This document shows, piece after piece, positions 1 through 6,644 of a stretch of 7,411 nt of DNA (positions within the stretch are counted from its first letter, which is position 1; each line of letters starts with the position of its first letter). The stretch is from assembly GCA_040758525.1 (NCBI GenBank), contig JBFLVQ010000479.1, positions 1 to 7,411 on the forward strand. The letters run 5' to 3'. The notes below the pieces were generated by a model. That model ran no database searches and was not told the DNA's origin. It worked only from the letters and a program-made list of their open reading frames with translations. The translations under genes and the position numbers were made by a program. This DNA comes from JBFLVQ01 sp040758525 (GTDB lineage Bacteria > Acidobacteriota > Blastocatellia > Chloracidobacteriales > JADJPF01).

Positions 1-1
1 A

Positions 2-298
2 TTTCTTTCCATCAAGCATAAGCTTCCTAAGATCAGTCTAGCGACTATATACAAGAGTCTAGAAGCGCTGGTAGCCTGTGGTGCAATATCAAAGTTAACT
101 TATGGTGATAGTTCAGCGCGTTACGACCGGCGTACAGATCATCATTATCATACTAGATGCTTAAAATGTGGTGGGGTGGCAGATCTAGAGCCTGGTGAGA
201 GTACACCTTTACTAAAACAGGTCCGACCTACTAAGGGTTTTGAAGTAAAGCAGTATCGTTTAGAACTGTTAGGTTATTGTCATAATTGTCGAGATTAA
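2..298 (+). CDS. perR: Fur-family metalloregulator, PerR-like (C-terminal part; 5' end outside window)
   Basis: Partial gene: 98 residues are visible, starting inside the winged-helix DNA-binding domain (SLATIYKSLEALVACG, local residues 12-27) and ending at TAA 296-298. Next come the regulatory metal-site block (RYDRRTDHHYHTRC, 40-53) and the dimerisation domain. From memory of B. subtilis PerR, this segment aligns without gaps at an offset of 43. Local D42, H48, H50 and D61 then fall on D85, H91, H93 and D104 of the Fe/Mn sensing site. C53/C56 and C93/C96 fall on the four structural zinc cysteines. Asp rather than Glu at the D104 position is the feature associated with peroxide-sensing PerR as opposed to iron-sensing Fur. 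The PerR H37 equivalent lies before the window. Lying 65 nt upstream of dps on the same strand, it probably represses dps and itself until peroxide oxidises the metal site. Family assignment is firm; PerR rather than Fur is inferred. Confidence 0.9.
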   Translation, partial: FLSIKHKLPKISLATIYKSLEALVACGAISKLTYGDSSARYDRRTDHHYHTRCLKCGGVADLEPGESTPLLKQVRPTKGFEVKQYRLELLGYCHNCRD

Positions 299-315
299 TT
301 AGCTTTTTAATAAAC

Positions 316-347
316 TAGCAATAATTATTATTTTAGATTAATGATAA
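316..347 (+). promoter_or_regulatory. Candidate Per/Fur-box region upstream of dps
   Basis: The 65-nt gap between the Fur-family gene and dps is very AT-rich. Two adjacent 15-mers resemble the B. subtilis Per box (7-1-7 inverted repeat TTATAATNATTATAA): TAGCAATAATTATTA at 316-330 matches 10 of 14 defined positions, and TTAGATTAATGATAA at 333-347 matches 11 of 14. A perfect 10-bp palindrome (AATAATTATT, 320-329) lies in the first, and a -10-like TATTAT sits at 326-331 without a convincing -35. Base composition alone would give partial matches here, so this is suggestive only. The context of a PerR-like gene followed by dps is what raises its plausibility. Confidence 0.3.
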
Positions 348-352
348 ATTTT

Positions 353-359
353 AGGAGGT
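353..359 (+). promoter_or_regulatory. Strong ribosome binding site of dps
   Basis: AGGAGGT is a perfect Shine-Dalgarno core, with 5 nt between its last G of GGAGG and the ATG at 364. It fixes the dps start and indicates high translation, as expected for an abundant storage and protection protein. Confidence 0.9.
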
Positions 360-363
360 AACA

Positions 364-840
364 ATGTCACAACAGAAACCAGGAGAAAGTCGTATAATCA
401 AATCTTTGCAACAACAGCTTGCTAACTCATTTCTGCTCTACACTAACTATAAGAGATATCATTGGGAGAGTTATGGTCCGCTTTTCCGAGATCTGCACCT
501 ACTCTTTGATGAGCATGCCACTGCAGTACTGGCTACCATAGATGAGCTAGGAGAGAGAGTAAGAATACTGGGTGGCAACCCTATTGCTGATCCTAGAGAG
601 TTTGTCGAGCATGGAACAGTAAAGATTTCTGTCGCCGGCAAGAGCATGCGTGAAATGGTCGAGGAAGCAACCAGTAATGAGAGTTTAGTAGTTACTGAGA
701 TACGCGAAGCAGTAGATATCGCTGCAGAAGCTCATGATCCAGGCACTGCGGATCTGTTTACTAGAGTAGTACAGATTCATGAAAAGCATGAGTGGTTCCT
801 AAGAGAGATTCTTAAGAGCAATGATGGATTGAGCAAGTAA
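364..840 (+). CDS. dps: Dps-family mini-ferritin (DNA-binding protein from starved cells / ferroxidase)
   Basis: Encodes 158 aa, the normal size for Dps, a four-helix protein that assembles into a 12-subunit shell, oxidises Fe(II) with H2O2 and stores the ferric mineral in the cytoplasm. The inter-subunit ferroxidase ligands are complete. H33, H45, D49, D60 and E64 show the same spacing (12, 4, 11, 4) as E. coli Dps H51, H63, D67, D78 and E82, within the motifs YHW (32-34), LHLLFDEH (44-51) and IDELGER (59-65). The N-terminal tail before the first helix is short and has only one Lys and one Arg in the first ten residues. The lysine-rich tail that gives E. coli Dps its DNA binding is therefore absent, and protection by iron and peroxide removal is more certain than DNA compaction. 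The start is set by the AGGAGGT site. Control by the upstream PerR-like repressor is likely. Six of its ten Arg codons are AGA. Confidence 0.95.
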   Translation: MSQQKPGESRIIKSLQQQLANSFLLYTNYKRYHWESYGPLFRDLHLLFDEHATAVLATIDELGERVRILGGNPIADPREFVEHGTVKISVAGKSMREMVEEATSNESLVVTEIREAVDIAAEAHDPGTADLFTRVVQIHEKHEWFLREILKSNDGLSK

Positions 841-855
841 CACGTTAATAGCGAA

Positions 856-891
856 CTGCGTTAATTCCTACACTTGAGGGAATTAACGCAG
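856..891. terminator. Bidirectional hairpin terminator between convergent dps and pglE
   Basis: A perfect 13-bp inverted repeat, CTGCGTTAATTCC (856-868) and its complement (879-891), encloses a 10-nt loop. It lies 15 nt past the dps stop and 23 nt past the end of the pglE-like gene on the other strand, where a shared terminator would be expected. Neither side has a clean run of T residues, so it may be a weak intrinsic terminator, may act with Rho, or may mainly protect the 3' ends of both mRNAs. A further copy of CGTTAAT at 843-849 could compete for pairing with 882-888. Confidence 0.65.
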
Positions 892-914
892 ATTGCTCTA
901 CTACCAATTTTCGT

Positions 915-2048
915 CTATCTACGATGAATTTGTGCAGCAGATCTTACCGCTTCAATGACGCGGTCTTGTTCTGCAATGGTGATACTGCTAGAACTTGGTA
1001 AACAGATGCCGTGTTGGTATAGATCTTCCGCAACGGTGCCGCCATAGCATTCAGCCTGCTGATAAAGTTGTTGCAAATGCATAGGCTTCCAAATAGGGCG
1101 AGACTCTATCTCGGCAAGATCGAGTCTCTTGATCAATTCATCACGAGAAGAACCGAAAAGCGCTGTATCAATAAGAAAACAGCTTAGCCAATTAGTATGT
1201 AAGCCATAATCGGCTTGTGGCATAAGCTCAATACCGGGCAGATCGGCAAAATGTTCTTGATAACGAAATGCGATCTCACGCCGTCGGCGCACTCTATCTT
1301 CTAATACCTGTAATTGACCACGACCGATTCCTGCAAGCACATTGCTTAGACGATAATTGTATCCCATCTCTGAATGTTGATAAGAAAGTCCTGGATCACG
1401 AGCCTGTGTAGACCAATGACGGGCTTTCTCGATCAATTTAGTATCTTGCGCAACCAGCATGCCTCCCCCTGTGGTAGTAATAATTTTATTACCATTGAAA
1501 GAGAATGCGGCAACTTCACCAATTGTTCCAGCCGGTCTGCCTTTATAGGTAGCGCCCAATGCTTCTGCGGCATCCTCTAATACAGGAACATTATATTGTC
1601 GGCATATTGTCATAATCGCATCCATATCGGCACATTGACCAAAGAGATGCACAACGATCACAGCGCGCGGCAGACGATTGTGTCGCGCACGCTCCTCTAG
1701 GGCTTCGGCCAGTAGGTTTGCATCAATATTCCAACTGTTGCGCTCACTATCAATAAAAACAGGTCGCCCACCCAGGTAGAGAATTGGGTTAGCAGTTGCG
1801 ACAAAAGTCAAGGTCTGGCAAAAGACTTCATCACCAGGCTGCACATTAAGCAGTCTCAATCCTATATGTATTGCGGCGGTACCACTAGACAGCGCTACAC
1901 AAGGAAGCCCAATCACACGTGAGAACTCTTCTTCAAATGCATTGATATTTGGTCCCACAGTAGAGAGCCAATTGGAAGCGAATGCTTCACGTACATAGAC
2001 TTCTTCTTTATCGCTCATATGCGGAACGGAAAGCAGTATTCGTTTCAT
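915..2048 (-). CDS. pglE: PglE-type PLP-dependent UDP-4-keto-sugar aminotransferase (DegT/DnrJ/EryC1 family)
   Basis: Encodes 377 aa, a normal length for sugar aminotransferases of fold type I. It should transfer the amino group of glutamate to C4 of a UDP-4-keto-6-deoxy-HexNAc, giving the 4-amino sugar that PglD then acetylates. The visible motifs are: N-terminal LSVPHM (like the LSPPHM of Campylobacter PglE); the cofactor-phosphate loop SSGTAAIH (54-61); EDAAEALG (158-165) with the PLP-pyridine Asp D159; the Schiff-base lysine K188 in FNGNKIITTTGGG; GYNYRLSN (229-236); and C-terminal RPIWKPMH (317-324). The ATG at 2048 is preferred because GAGGAG lies 7 nt upstream and the protein then begins as family members do. 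An upstream in-frame ATG at 2105 would add 19 unrelated residues, and an ATG at 2018 has no binding site. It is the last gene of the operon and overlaps pglD by 41 nt. The exact keto-sugar substrate is inferred from its neighbours. Confidence 0.9.
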   Translation of the reverse strand: MKRILLSVPHMSDKEEVYVREAFASNWLSTVGPNINAFEEEFSRVIGLPCVALSSGTAAIHIGLRLLNVQPGDEVFCQTLTFVATANPILYLGGRPVFIDSERNSWNIDANLLAEALEERARHNRLPRAVIVVHLFGQCADMDAIMTICRQYNVPVLEDAAEALGATYKGRPAGTIGEVAAFSFNGNKIITTTGGGMLVAQDTKLIEKARHWSTQARDPGLSYQHSEMGYNYRLSNVLAGIGRGQLQVLEDRVRRRREIAFRYQEHFADLPGIELMPQADYGLHTNWLSCFLIDTALFGSSRDELIKRLDLAEIESRPIWKPMHLQQLYQQAECYGGTVAEDLYQHGICLPSSSSITIAEQDRVIEAVRSAAQIHRR

Positions 2049-2694
2049 ACTTCTGCTCCTCAACCTTTCGGTGAACACGTGCAGGCACGCCCATTGCAAT
2101 AACATTATCAGGAAGATCTTCTACTACTACAGCACCAGCGCCTACAATAGCAGCATCTCCGACAGAAATACCTGGCAATACTATGGCGCCAAGTCCTAGA
2201 TGTGCCTGCCAACCAAGTCGTGCGCCTCCGCCCATAGTAGCATTAGGTGAGATATGAGCATAATCGCCAACCAGCGTATCATGCTCGACTACGGCGCCTG
2301 TGTTAACAATGACTCCACAACCGACTAAAGAATCAGGATTAAGCACGGCGCCGGCCATAATTGTTGTACCAATCCCAACTCGACTAGATCGTGAGAGCAC
2401 GGCACTAGGATGAACAGCAGTGATCAACTCTATTCCCCAGGATAAACAGCGTTCAGCAATCTTCTGTCTTAGGCGATTCTCGCCAATACCTAGCGCTACG
2501 GCAACCTTTCCTGTTGATGCCTCTGCTTGTAACCATTCACTATTGCCAAAGACTGGCAGACCTATTACCTTTGTGCCTTTTAGTCGCTCATTGTCATCAA
2601 CAAATCCAGCAACCCCGGTTAATCTAGCCGTCAATAGAATATCAGCTACGACTTTGCCATGCCCACCTGCACCAAAGACAAAAATTCTTTTCAT
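2008..2694 (-). CDS. pglD: PglD-type UDP-4-amino-sugar N-acetyltransferase (left-handed beta-helix)
   Basis: Encodes 228 aa. Acetyltransferases of this family use acetyl-CoA to acetylate the C4 amine made by PglE, completing a UDP-diacetamido sugar in the cytoplasm. The N-terminal Rossmann-like part that binds the UDP-sugar starts with FVFGAGGHGKVVADIL (5-20), the signature of this family. From about residue 95 the sequence shows hexapeptide repeats of the left-handed beta-helix. The EHD segment (137-139) carries the expected catalytic base H138, followed by H147 in the next coil, matching the paired histidines of C. jejuni PglD. GVPAR (202-206) closes the helix. The start codon overlaps the pglC stop (ATGA, 2691-2694) and has AAAGGGG 6 nt upstream. 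The last 13 codons and the stop lie over the start of pglE, giving a charged tail beyond the usual end near GVPARVHRKV. Acetyl transfer is well supported; the sugar is inferred from context. Confidence 0.9.
   Translation of the reverse strand: MKRIFVFGAGGHGKVVADILLTARLTGVAGFVDDNERLKGTKVIGLPVFGNSEWLQAEASTGKVAVALGIGENRLRQKIAERCLSWGIELITAVHPSAVLSRSSRVGIGTTIMAGAVLNPDSLVGCGVIVNTGAVVEHDTLVGDYAHISPNATMGGGARLGWQAHLGLGAIVLPGISVGDAAIVGAGAVVVEDLPDNVIAMGVPARVHRKVEEQKYETNTAFRSAYER
2056..2061 (-). promoter_or_regulatory. Ribosome binding site deciding the pglE start
   Basis: GAGGAG read on the - strand, 7 nt before the ATG at 2048. It lies inside the 3' end of pglD, so the downstream gene has its own initiation signal embedded in the upstream coding sequence. 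Confidence 0.8.
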
Positions 2695-3317
2695 TTTGTG
2701 CCCCTTTCGCCCATAAATTCCGGCATAGTGGCATGGCCTTGGCGAGAGATCCCTTCACGACGCCAAACCTTCCATACCGTAAGGACAAGAATGTAAGCAT
2801 CCAACCATAGCGACCAATTGTCTACATACCAAACATCAAGAGCAAATTTCTCTTTCCAATTGAGAGAGTTTCTTCCTTTAATCTGTGCCCAACCAGTAAT
2901 ACCTGGCAGAACATTATGACGACGCGCCTGTTCTTGTGTGTAACGGGAAAGATATTGTATTAGCAATGGCCTGGGGCCAACTAGGCTCATATCACCACGC
3001 AGTACATTGCATAGTTGGGGAAGCTCATCCAAACTAGTTGCTCTCAAAAAACGGCCTAAACTAGTCAATCTATCTTCATCCGACAACAGGCTACCATTTT
3101 TATCTTTCTCATCTGTCATCGTTCTGAATTTCATTAATTGAAAAGGCTGTCCATACAATCCAGGACGTAATTGACGGAAGAAGATCGGTCCTCCCATCCT
3201 GATCCGTACAGCAAGTGCCACAATGACTAGCAATGGAGAGAATAGTGTTAATACTGTTGCCGCAACAATCTTGTCAATTGCACTTTTTAATACCAATCGC
3301 CAACCGTGCTGTCTCAT
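2691..3317 (-). CDS. pglC: PglC-type monotopic phosphoglycosyltransferase (undecaprenyl-phosphate sugar-1-phosphate transferase)
   Basis: Encodes 208 aa, the minimal form of the bacterial sugar transferase family (PF02397). It lacks the extra N-terminal membrane domains of WbaP/WcaJ. It should move a phospho-sugar from a UDP-diacetamido sugar to undecaprenyl phosphate at the inner face of the cytoplasmic membrane, which is the first membrane step of glycan assembly. Near the N-terminus is a hydrophobic re-entrant helix (about 13-38) with the Ser-Pro kink S27-P28. Then come KFRTM (63-67) and the catalytic Asp-Glu pair D97-E98 in TSLDELPQ, where the Asp forms the covalent phosphosugar intermediate. 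SLVGPRPL (111-118) and PGITGWAQIKGRN (138-150) follow. The C-terminus GHATMPEFMG is of the kind seen in short PglC proteins. It overlaps the genes on both sides by 4 nt (ATGA). The nearest GGAGG is 15 nt before the start, so initiation probably depends on coupling to the GT4 gene. The adjacent pglD and pglE favour diNAcBac-like sugar as substrate. Confidence 0.92.
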   Translation of the reverse strand: MRQHGWRLVLKSAIDKIVAATVLTLFSPLLVIVALAVRIRMGGPIFFRQLRPGLYGQPFQLMKFRTMTDEKDKNGSLLSDEDRLTSLGRFLRATSLDELPQLCNVLRGDMSLVGPRPLLIQYLSRYTQEQARRHNVLPGITGWAQIKGRNSLNWKEKFALDVWYVDNWSLWLDAYILVLTVWKVWRREGISRQGHATMPEFMGERGTK

Positions 3318-4552
3318 CTCTTAACCAATGCCTCCATGATCTCTAGATATCTTTGCGCCAGTGATTCTCTAGTAGCATTAGCCAGCACCCATTCTCTTCC
3401 TCTACGACCCATCTCAACTGATTGCACAGGCGAATCTGCTAATCTTTTAATTGCTGTGGCAATCGCGGTAGGATTCTCAGGCTCTGCAAAAATTCCCGCC
3501 TGTGCTTCTTCGCAAACTAGTTTACGTGCAACTCCATCGATTGCTAGCAGCGTAGGTCGAGCACAAGCCATATAGTCAAAGACTTTATTGGGATAGACTG
3601 TGCGAAATGTGGGATTATTCTGTAGAACTGCCATTCCAGCATCACAGGCATTGACAAAGGCAGGCATACGGTCCTTTGGTTGTGGTCCACAAAAAACAAT
3701 ATTGGTTAATGCTTTACGTCGTGCTTCAGATTGTAAATACTCACGCTCGGGTCCATCCCCTACACAAGCGATTAATAGATCAGGACGGTCAGGTAAATAC
3801 TCTGCGGCAGACAACAACTGTTGTACAGCGTTGGCCTTGCCATGCGCGCCTGCATACATTGCTACAAATCGCTCACCCCAACCAAACTCTCTTCTTACCT
3901 CATTGTCCCTTGGTCCTGGTTGAAACAATTCAACATCCGCTCCATTAGGGACAAAAACGATCTTTTCCGATGCAATTAGCTCTCGCTTTACTATGTCCTC
4001 ACGAAATGCTGGTGTCAGTACATTTACCTTTGTTGCGCTACGGCAAGCCCATTTTTCCAAGCTGTAGAGAAGTTTGGTAAGTAATGAATCACGTCTTAAT
4101 ACACCAGTTGTGATCGCGCTTTCTGGCCATAGATCACGTATCTCAAATATCCAAGGAATCCCACGGGTACGTAACTTAGCTACCGCCCAACCGGGTATTG
4201 CTGTGATTAATGGTGGAGAGGTAGCAATCACAATATCTGGATCTTTCATCTTGATCGCGGCAGTCAGCGCTGAAAATGTGAAGCCAAGAAATGCCCACAT
4301 CCTACCAGTAAAACTGTGTCGATAAGTAGTAGGAACATGGCAACGCATCACTGTAACATCACCATCCTTCTCTTCTGTTACCCAATGTCCCTGATACTTT
4401 TCTGGCACCGTACCAGTTGTGTAATTTAGGTTGCCAGCAATAACCGTAACTTCATGACCAGCCTCGCTCCATAGTCGGGCAAACTCATTAAAACGTGAGC
4501 CACCAGGCTGTCCAGGTGTTAAGTAATATTGATGAACTACTACGATCTTCAT
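3314..4552 (-). CDS. GT4-family glycosyltransferase (GT-B fold, WbuB-like)
   Basis: Encodes 412 aa. It is predicted to add a sugar from a nucleotide donor to the lipid-linked phosphosugar made by the PglC-like enzyme, in the role PglA plays in Campylobacter. The N-terminal acceptor domain opens with MKIVVVHQYY and a glycine-rich loop PGQPGGSR (13-20), and continues to EIRDLWPES (137-145), a segment typical of WbuB-like GT4 enzymes. The C-terminal donor domain contains VPNGAD (201-206), YAGAHGKAN (233-241) and GDGPER (265-270). The nucleotide-sugar loop is VYPNKVFDYMACARPTL (319-335). In that loop Asp replaces the Glu that usually ends the EX7E-type motif; this FDYMA form also occurs in other family members. 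The ATG at 4552 is chosen over an in-frame TTG at 4573 because GAGG lies 5 nt upstream and the protein then begins at its first beta strand. It follows the heparinase-like gene by 10 nt. Donor, acceptor and linkage cannot be read from the sequence. Confidence 0.9.
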   Translation of the reverse strand: MKIVVVHQYYLTPGQPGGSRFNEFARLWSEAGHEVTVIAGNLNYTTGTVPEKYQGHWVTEEKDGDVTVMRCHVPTTYRHSFTGRMWAFLGFTFSALTAAIKMKDPDIVIATSPPLITAIPGWAVAKLRTRGIPWIFEIRDLWPESAITTGVLRRDSLLTKLLYSLEKWACRSATKVNVLTPAFREDIVKRELIASEKIVFVPNGADVELFQPGPRDNEVRREFGWGERFVAMYAGAHGKANAVQQLLSAAEYLPDRPDLLIACVGDGPEREYLQSEARRKALTNIVFCGPQPKDRMPAFVNACDAGMAVLQNNPTFRTVYPNKVFDYMACARPTLLAIDGVARKLVCEEAQAGIFAEPENPTAIATAIKRLADSPVQSVEMGRRGREWVLANATRESLAQRYLEIMEALVKR

Positions 4553-4557
4553 ATGTT

Positions 4558-4561
4558 CCTC
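4558..4561 (-). promoter_or_regulatory. Ribosome binding site deciding the GT4 start
   Basis: GAGG on the - strand lies 5 nt before the ATG at 4552, within the 10-nt gap that follows the heparinase-like stop codon. It favours the ATG over the in-frame TTG that overlaps the upstream gene. Confidence 0.7.
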
Positions 4562-4562
4562 G

Positions 4563-6644
4563 TTATTCTTCAACGACTATTAATCCATCCTGTAGATGAA
4601 AACGTAGATCACCTATTGACCACTTTCCGGAATCTAATGAAGCCTCCTTCTCTACAGCACCAAGCAGGCTGACAAAAGTGATCGGAAGTTCTCCTTGTTG
4701 TTCCACCAGCAGTGATGGCACGGCCACTTTCTCGCCATAATAGCGGGCCAGCCAACCACGTGGAGGATTATCGCGGCCAACAATAACATCAACAGCCAAT
4801 GGTTTAGCTGCATCATCGAGAATTTGTAGGAAAAACGGACCAGCAGGAGTGTCAAGCGTGATACGTTCTGTAGAAGGGAAGTAATGGTAAGGAAAATCCC
4901 CGCATAACCAATGTAGTTTTGCTGTATGGTTACCATTACCAGATATATGATCAACTACAATCCAAAAATCATCCTTGATAAAAAGTATTGTACGTCGATG
5001 TAGACAATTTCCTATCCGGCGCTGATATCCACTATGCTCACCCGCACATAACACATAGCGGTCGGTATCCTTGAATCGCAGTAGTCGTGCTTGTGTCCAG
5101 TATAGGCATTTGAAGCGCCGGTGATGCAGCATCTGATCTTGATTATCAATGGTAACCGTATTATGGCTTGCGGTACGAAAGAAATGGTTATGCCAATCGG
5201 CAGGGCCGTTATAAAGATAGCTTCCTCCATCTACCAGCACATTCAAGCCACGCCACCAGACATCTAGATGTAGCATATCAATCTGAGAAAAGCGATCTTT
5301 GAGTGAGCCACAGCGAAAGGATGCAAAGTTTGACCTGTTATTTCCGCGTAGTACGTGATAGCCAGTAGTGTTAAAAGAGATCGAGTGTCTTTCTCGTGCT
5401 CGTAGTGGCGCTTGTAATGCGTCTGCACCCATTAACCAGGCTGCGGTCTCATCCCATGGGCCCGGTTCATATATACATTCTCCACGTGTTAAAAGACTGA
5501 CGGCCTGTAACTCTGGTCGAAAATCCGTATAATCACAAGTACTAAGAATCATCGGTAACGCCCCATCATTAGCACCATAATTTGGCAAGCGACCATCAAT
5601 AGGATTCTGGTGTGCAACCAGAAAATCCAAGGATCTTTCCATTGCTTGTAGCCAACTTTGTGGTAGCGTTCTTCCTCGTGCTTGTGTCAGTGTTGATGCT
5701 AGTAGTAGATCCTGTAAGGCCAATCTATGATAGTTATGCGATTGTTGTATGTAAGCGCCATCAGAATAGAACTGTCGTATAGCTTGTTGCTCAAGAATAC
5801 TGAGACCGATAGTACGCCAATGCGTTGATTGAGGTAGGGCAGGGAGAATATCGCTGACTAATACTAGACCCAATGCTTCTGAAAGCAGATGATTATTGTA
5901 CACAGCATGGCGTGCATAATCGATATTCATTTCAATATGAGCTGCACAGGCAGCAATGTATTTCAATAATTCTTGCTCAATGCCGGTGATTAATTCTTTT
6001 ATTGATGATGAGCAGGCAGAAAAGGTCTGACAGGCAAAGAGCCAAGCGATCAAACGGAAAACCATATCCTGTCCAGAATGCCAGTGCACACCATAACCAT
6101 AAGGCGTAGCACAGATGAAATTTATACATTGGTGTATAAATGCTTGTGCAAATTCACTAGCAGAAGTTGATGCAAAAATGGCTGCACGAGCAAGATGATA
6201 GGCTTGTGGAAACCGCCCGACTTCCCAGGTTAATTTGATATCTCCATTAACGGGTTCTTCACTAAGCGCTCTAGACCAGTGTAATTTCTCATTCCAGCGC
6301 TTTCCATTAGTAGGATTTAAATACCAATCAATAGGGTCACCATAATTGGCGCTCCAACGACTAAAACAGAGAATACGGCCATGTATAGCATCGCGCGCAA
6401 TGTTGATCAGGCGAGCAATATTCTCTTTGGGAATACGATCACGCATTACTTCAGCAACTTCATTAGGATTAGAAAAGGGAAGCTGTTTTATCCAATCACT
6501 GTTTAGCCAATTATTGTCGAACTGTGGAGTAACCTGACGTTGTTGTAGATATCCAGAGCGCAACGTTAATTCCCATTTGGCGCGAAAGAGAGTTCCCTTT
6601 AAACCTAATTCTCTTACTTCTTGGAACAAATTAAGCAATTGCAT
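4563..6644 (-). CDS. Heparinase II/III / alginate lyase family protein
   Basis: Encodes 693 aa. The family cleaves uronic-acid-containing polysaccharides by beta-elimination. It combines an N-terminal helical toroid (here about 60-380) with a C-terminal beta-sandwich domain (PF07940 type, from about 415). Residues expected in the active site are present: N251-H252 in YNNHLLSEA (249-257), Y305 and R307 in SHNYHRL (302-308), and H494 in ASHNTVTI (492-499). From memory these match N201/H202, Y258/R260 and H413 of alginate lyase Alg17c. PNYGANDGA (354-362), HLDVWWRG (459-466) and DGGSYLYN (472-479) are further conserved blocks. There is no signal peptide or membrane segment at the N-terminus, although characterised lyases are exported. 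This suggests a cytoplasmic or unconventional role in glycan assembly, such as editing or quality control. The ATG at 6644 has GAGGTGG upstream and overlaps the oxidoreductase gene by 14 nt. A longer in-frame reading from 6767 would lie largely inside that gene. Family is sure; activity and substrate are not. Confidence 0.9.
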   Translation of the reverse strand: MQLLNLFQEVRELGLKGTLFRAKWELTLRSGYLQQRQVTPQFDNNWLNSDWIKQLPFSNPNEVAEVMRDRIPKENIARLINIARDAIHGRILCFSRWSANYGDPIDWYLNPTNGKRWNEKLHWSRALSEEPVNGDIKLTWEVGRFPQAYHLARAAIFASTSASEFAQAFIHQCINFICATPYGYGVHWHSGQDMVFRLIAWLFACQTFSACSSSIKELITGIEQELLKYIAACAAHIEMNIDYARHAVYNNHLLSEALGLVLVSDILPALPQSTHWRTIGLSILEQQAIRQFYSDGAYIQQSHNYHRLALQDLLLASTLTQARGRTLPQSWLQAMERSLDFLVAHQNPIDGRLPNYGANDGALPMILSTCDYTDFRPELQAVSLLTRGECIYEPGPWDETAAWLMGADALQAPLRARERHSISFNTTGYHVLRGNNRSNFASFRCGSLKDRFSQIDMLHLDVWWRGLNVLVDGGSYLYNGPADWHNHFFRTASHNTVTIDNQDQMLHHRRFKCLYWTQARLLRFKDTDRYVLCAGEHSGYQRRIGNCLHRRTILFIKDDFWIVVDHISGNGNHTAKLHWLCGDFPYHYFPSTERITLDTPAGPFFLQILDDAAKPLAVDVIVGRDNPPRGWLARYYGEKVAVPSLLVEQQGELPITFVSLLGAVEKEASLDSGKWSIGDLRFHLQDGLIVVEE

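Noticed and set aside
320..329. 10-bp palindrome AATAATTATT considered as a stand-alone operator or terminator stem
   Set aside because: In such AT-rich sequence a 10-bp palindrome is weak evidence, and it is too AT-rich and loop-less to terminate; it is kept only as part of the tentative Per-box region.
1374..1580. Open + strand frame of 68 codons inside pglE
   Set aside because: It is antisense to conserved PglE sequence including the PLP lysine region, has no ribosome binding site and no recognisable protein motif.
2049..2105. N-terminal extension of PglE from an ATG at 2105
   Set aside because: The added 19 residues are pglD sequence in another frame, and the GAGGAG site at 2056-2061 points to the ATG at 2048.
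2420..2716. Open + strand frame of 98 codons opposite pglD
   Set aside because: It lies over the conserved UDP-binding part of pglD on the other strand; its translation is a low-complexity Pro/Ser/Thr-rich shadow with no family features.
3306..4325. Several overlapping + strand open frames (3306-3575, 3600-3923, 3676-3948, 4074-4325) opposite the GT4 gene
   Set aside because: All are antisense to a clearly conserved glycosyltransferase, overlap one another, and show no motifs.
4553..4573. GT4 start at TTG 4573
   Set aside because: It is a rare start codon, overlaps the upstream stop, and adds a polar heptapeptide before the first beta strand; the ATG at 4552 has GAGG at the right distance.
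4652..5230. - strand open frames 4652-4954 and 5012-5230 in another register of the heparinase-like gene
   Set aside because: They overlap conserved beta-sandwich sequence of the heparinase-like protein. The hydrophobic stretches are a frame artefact.
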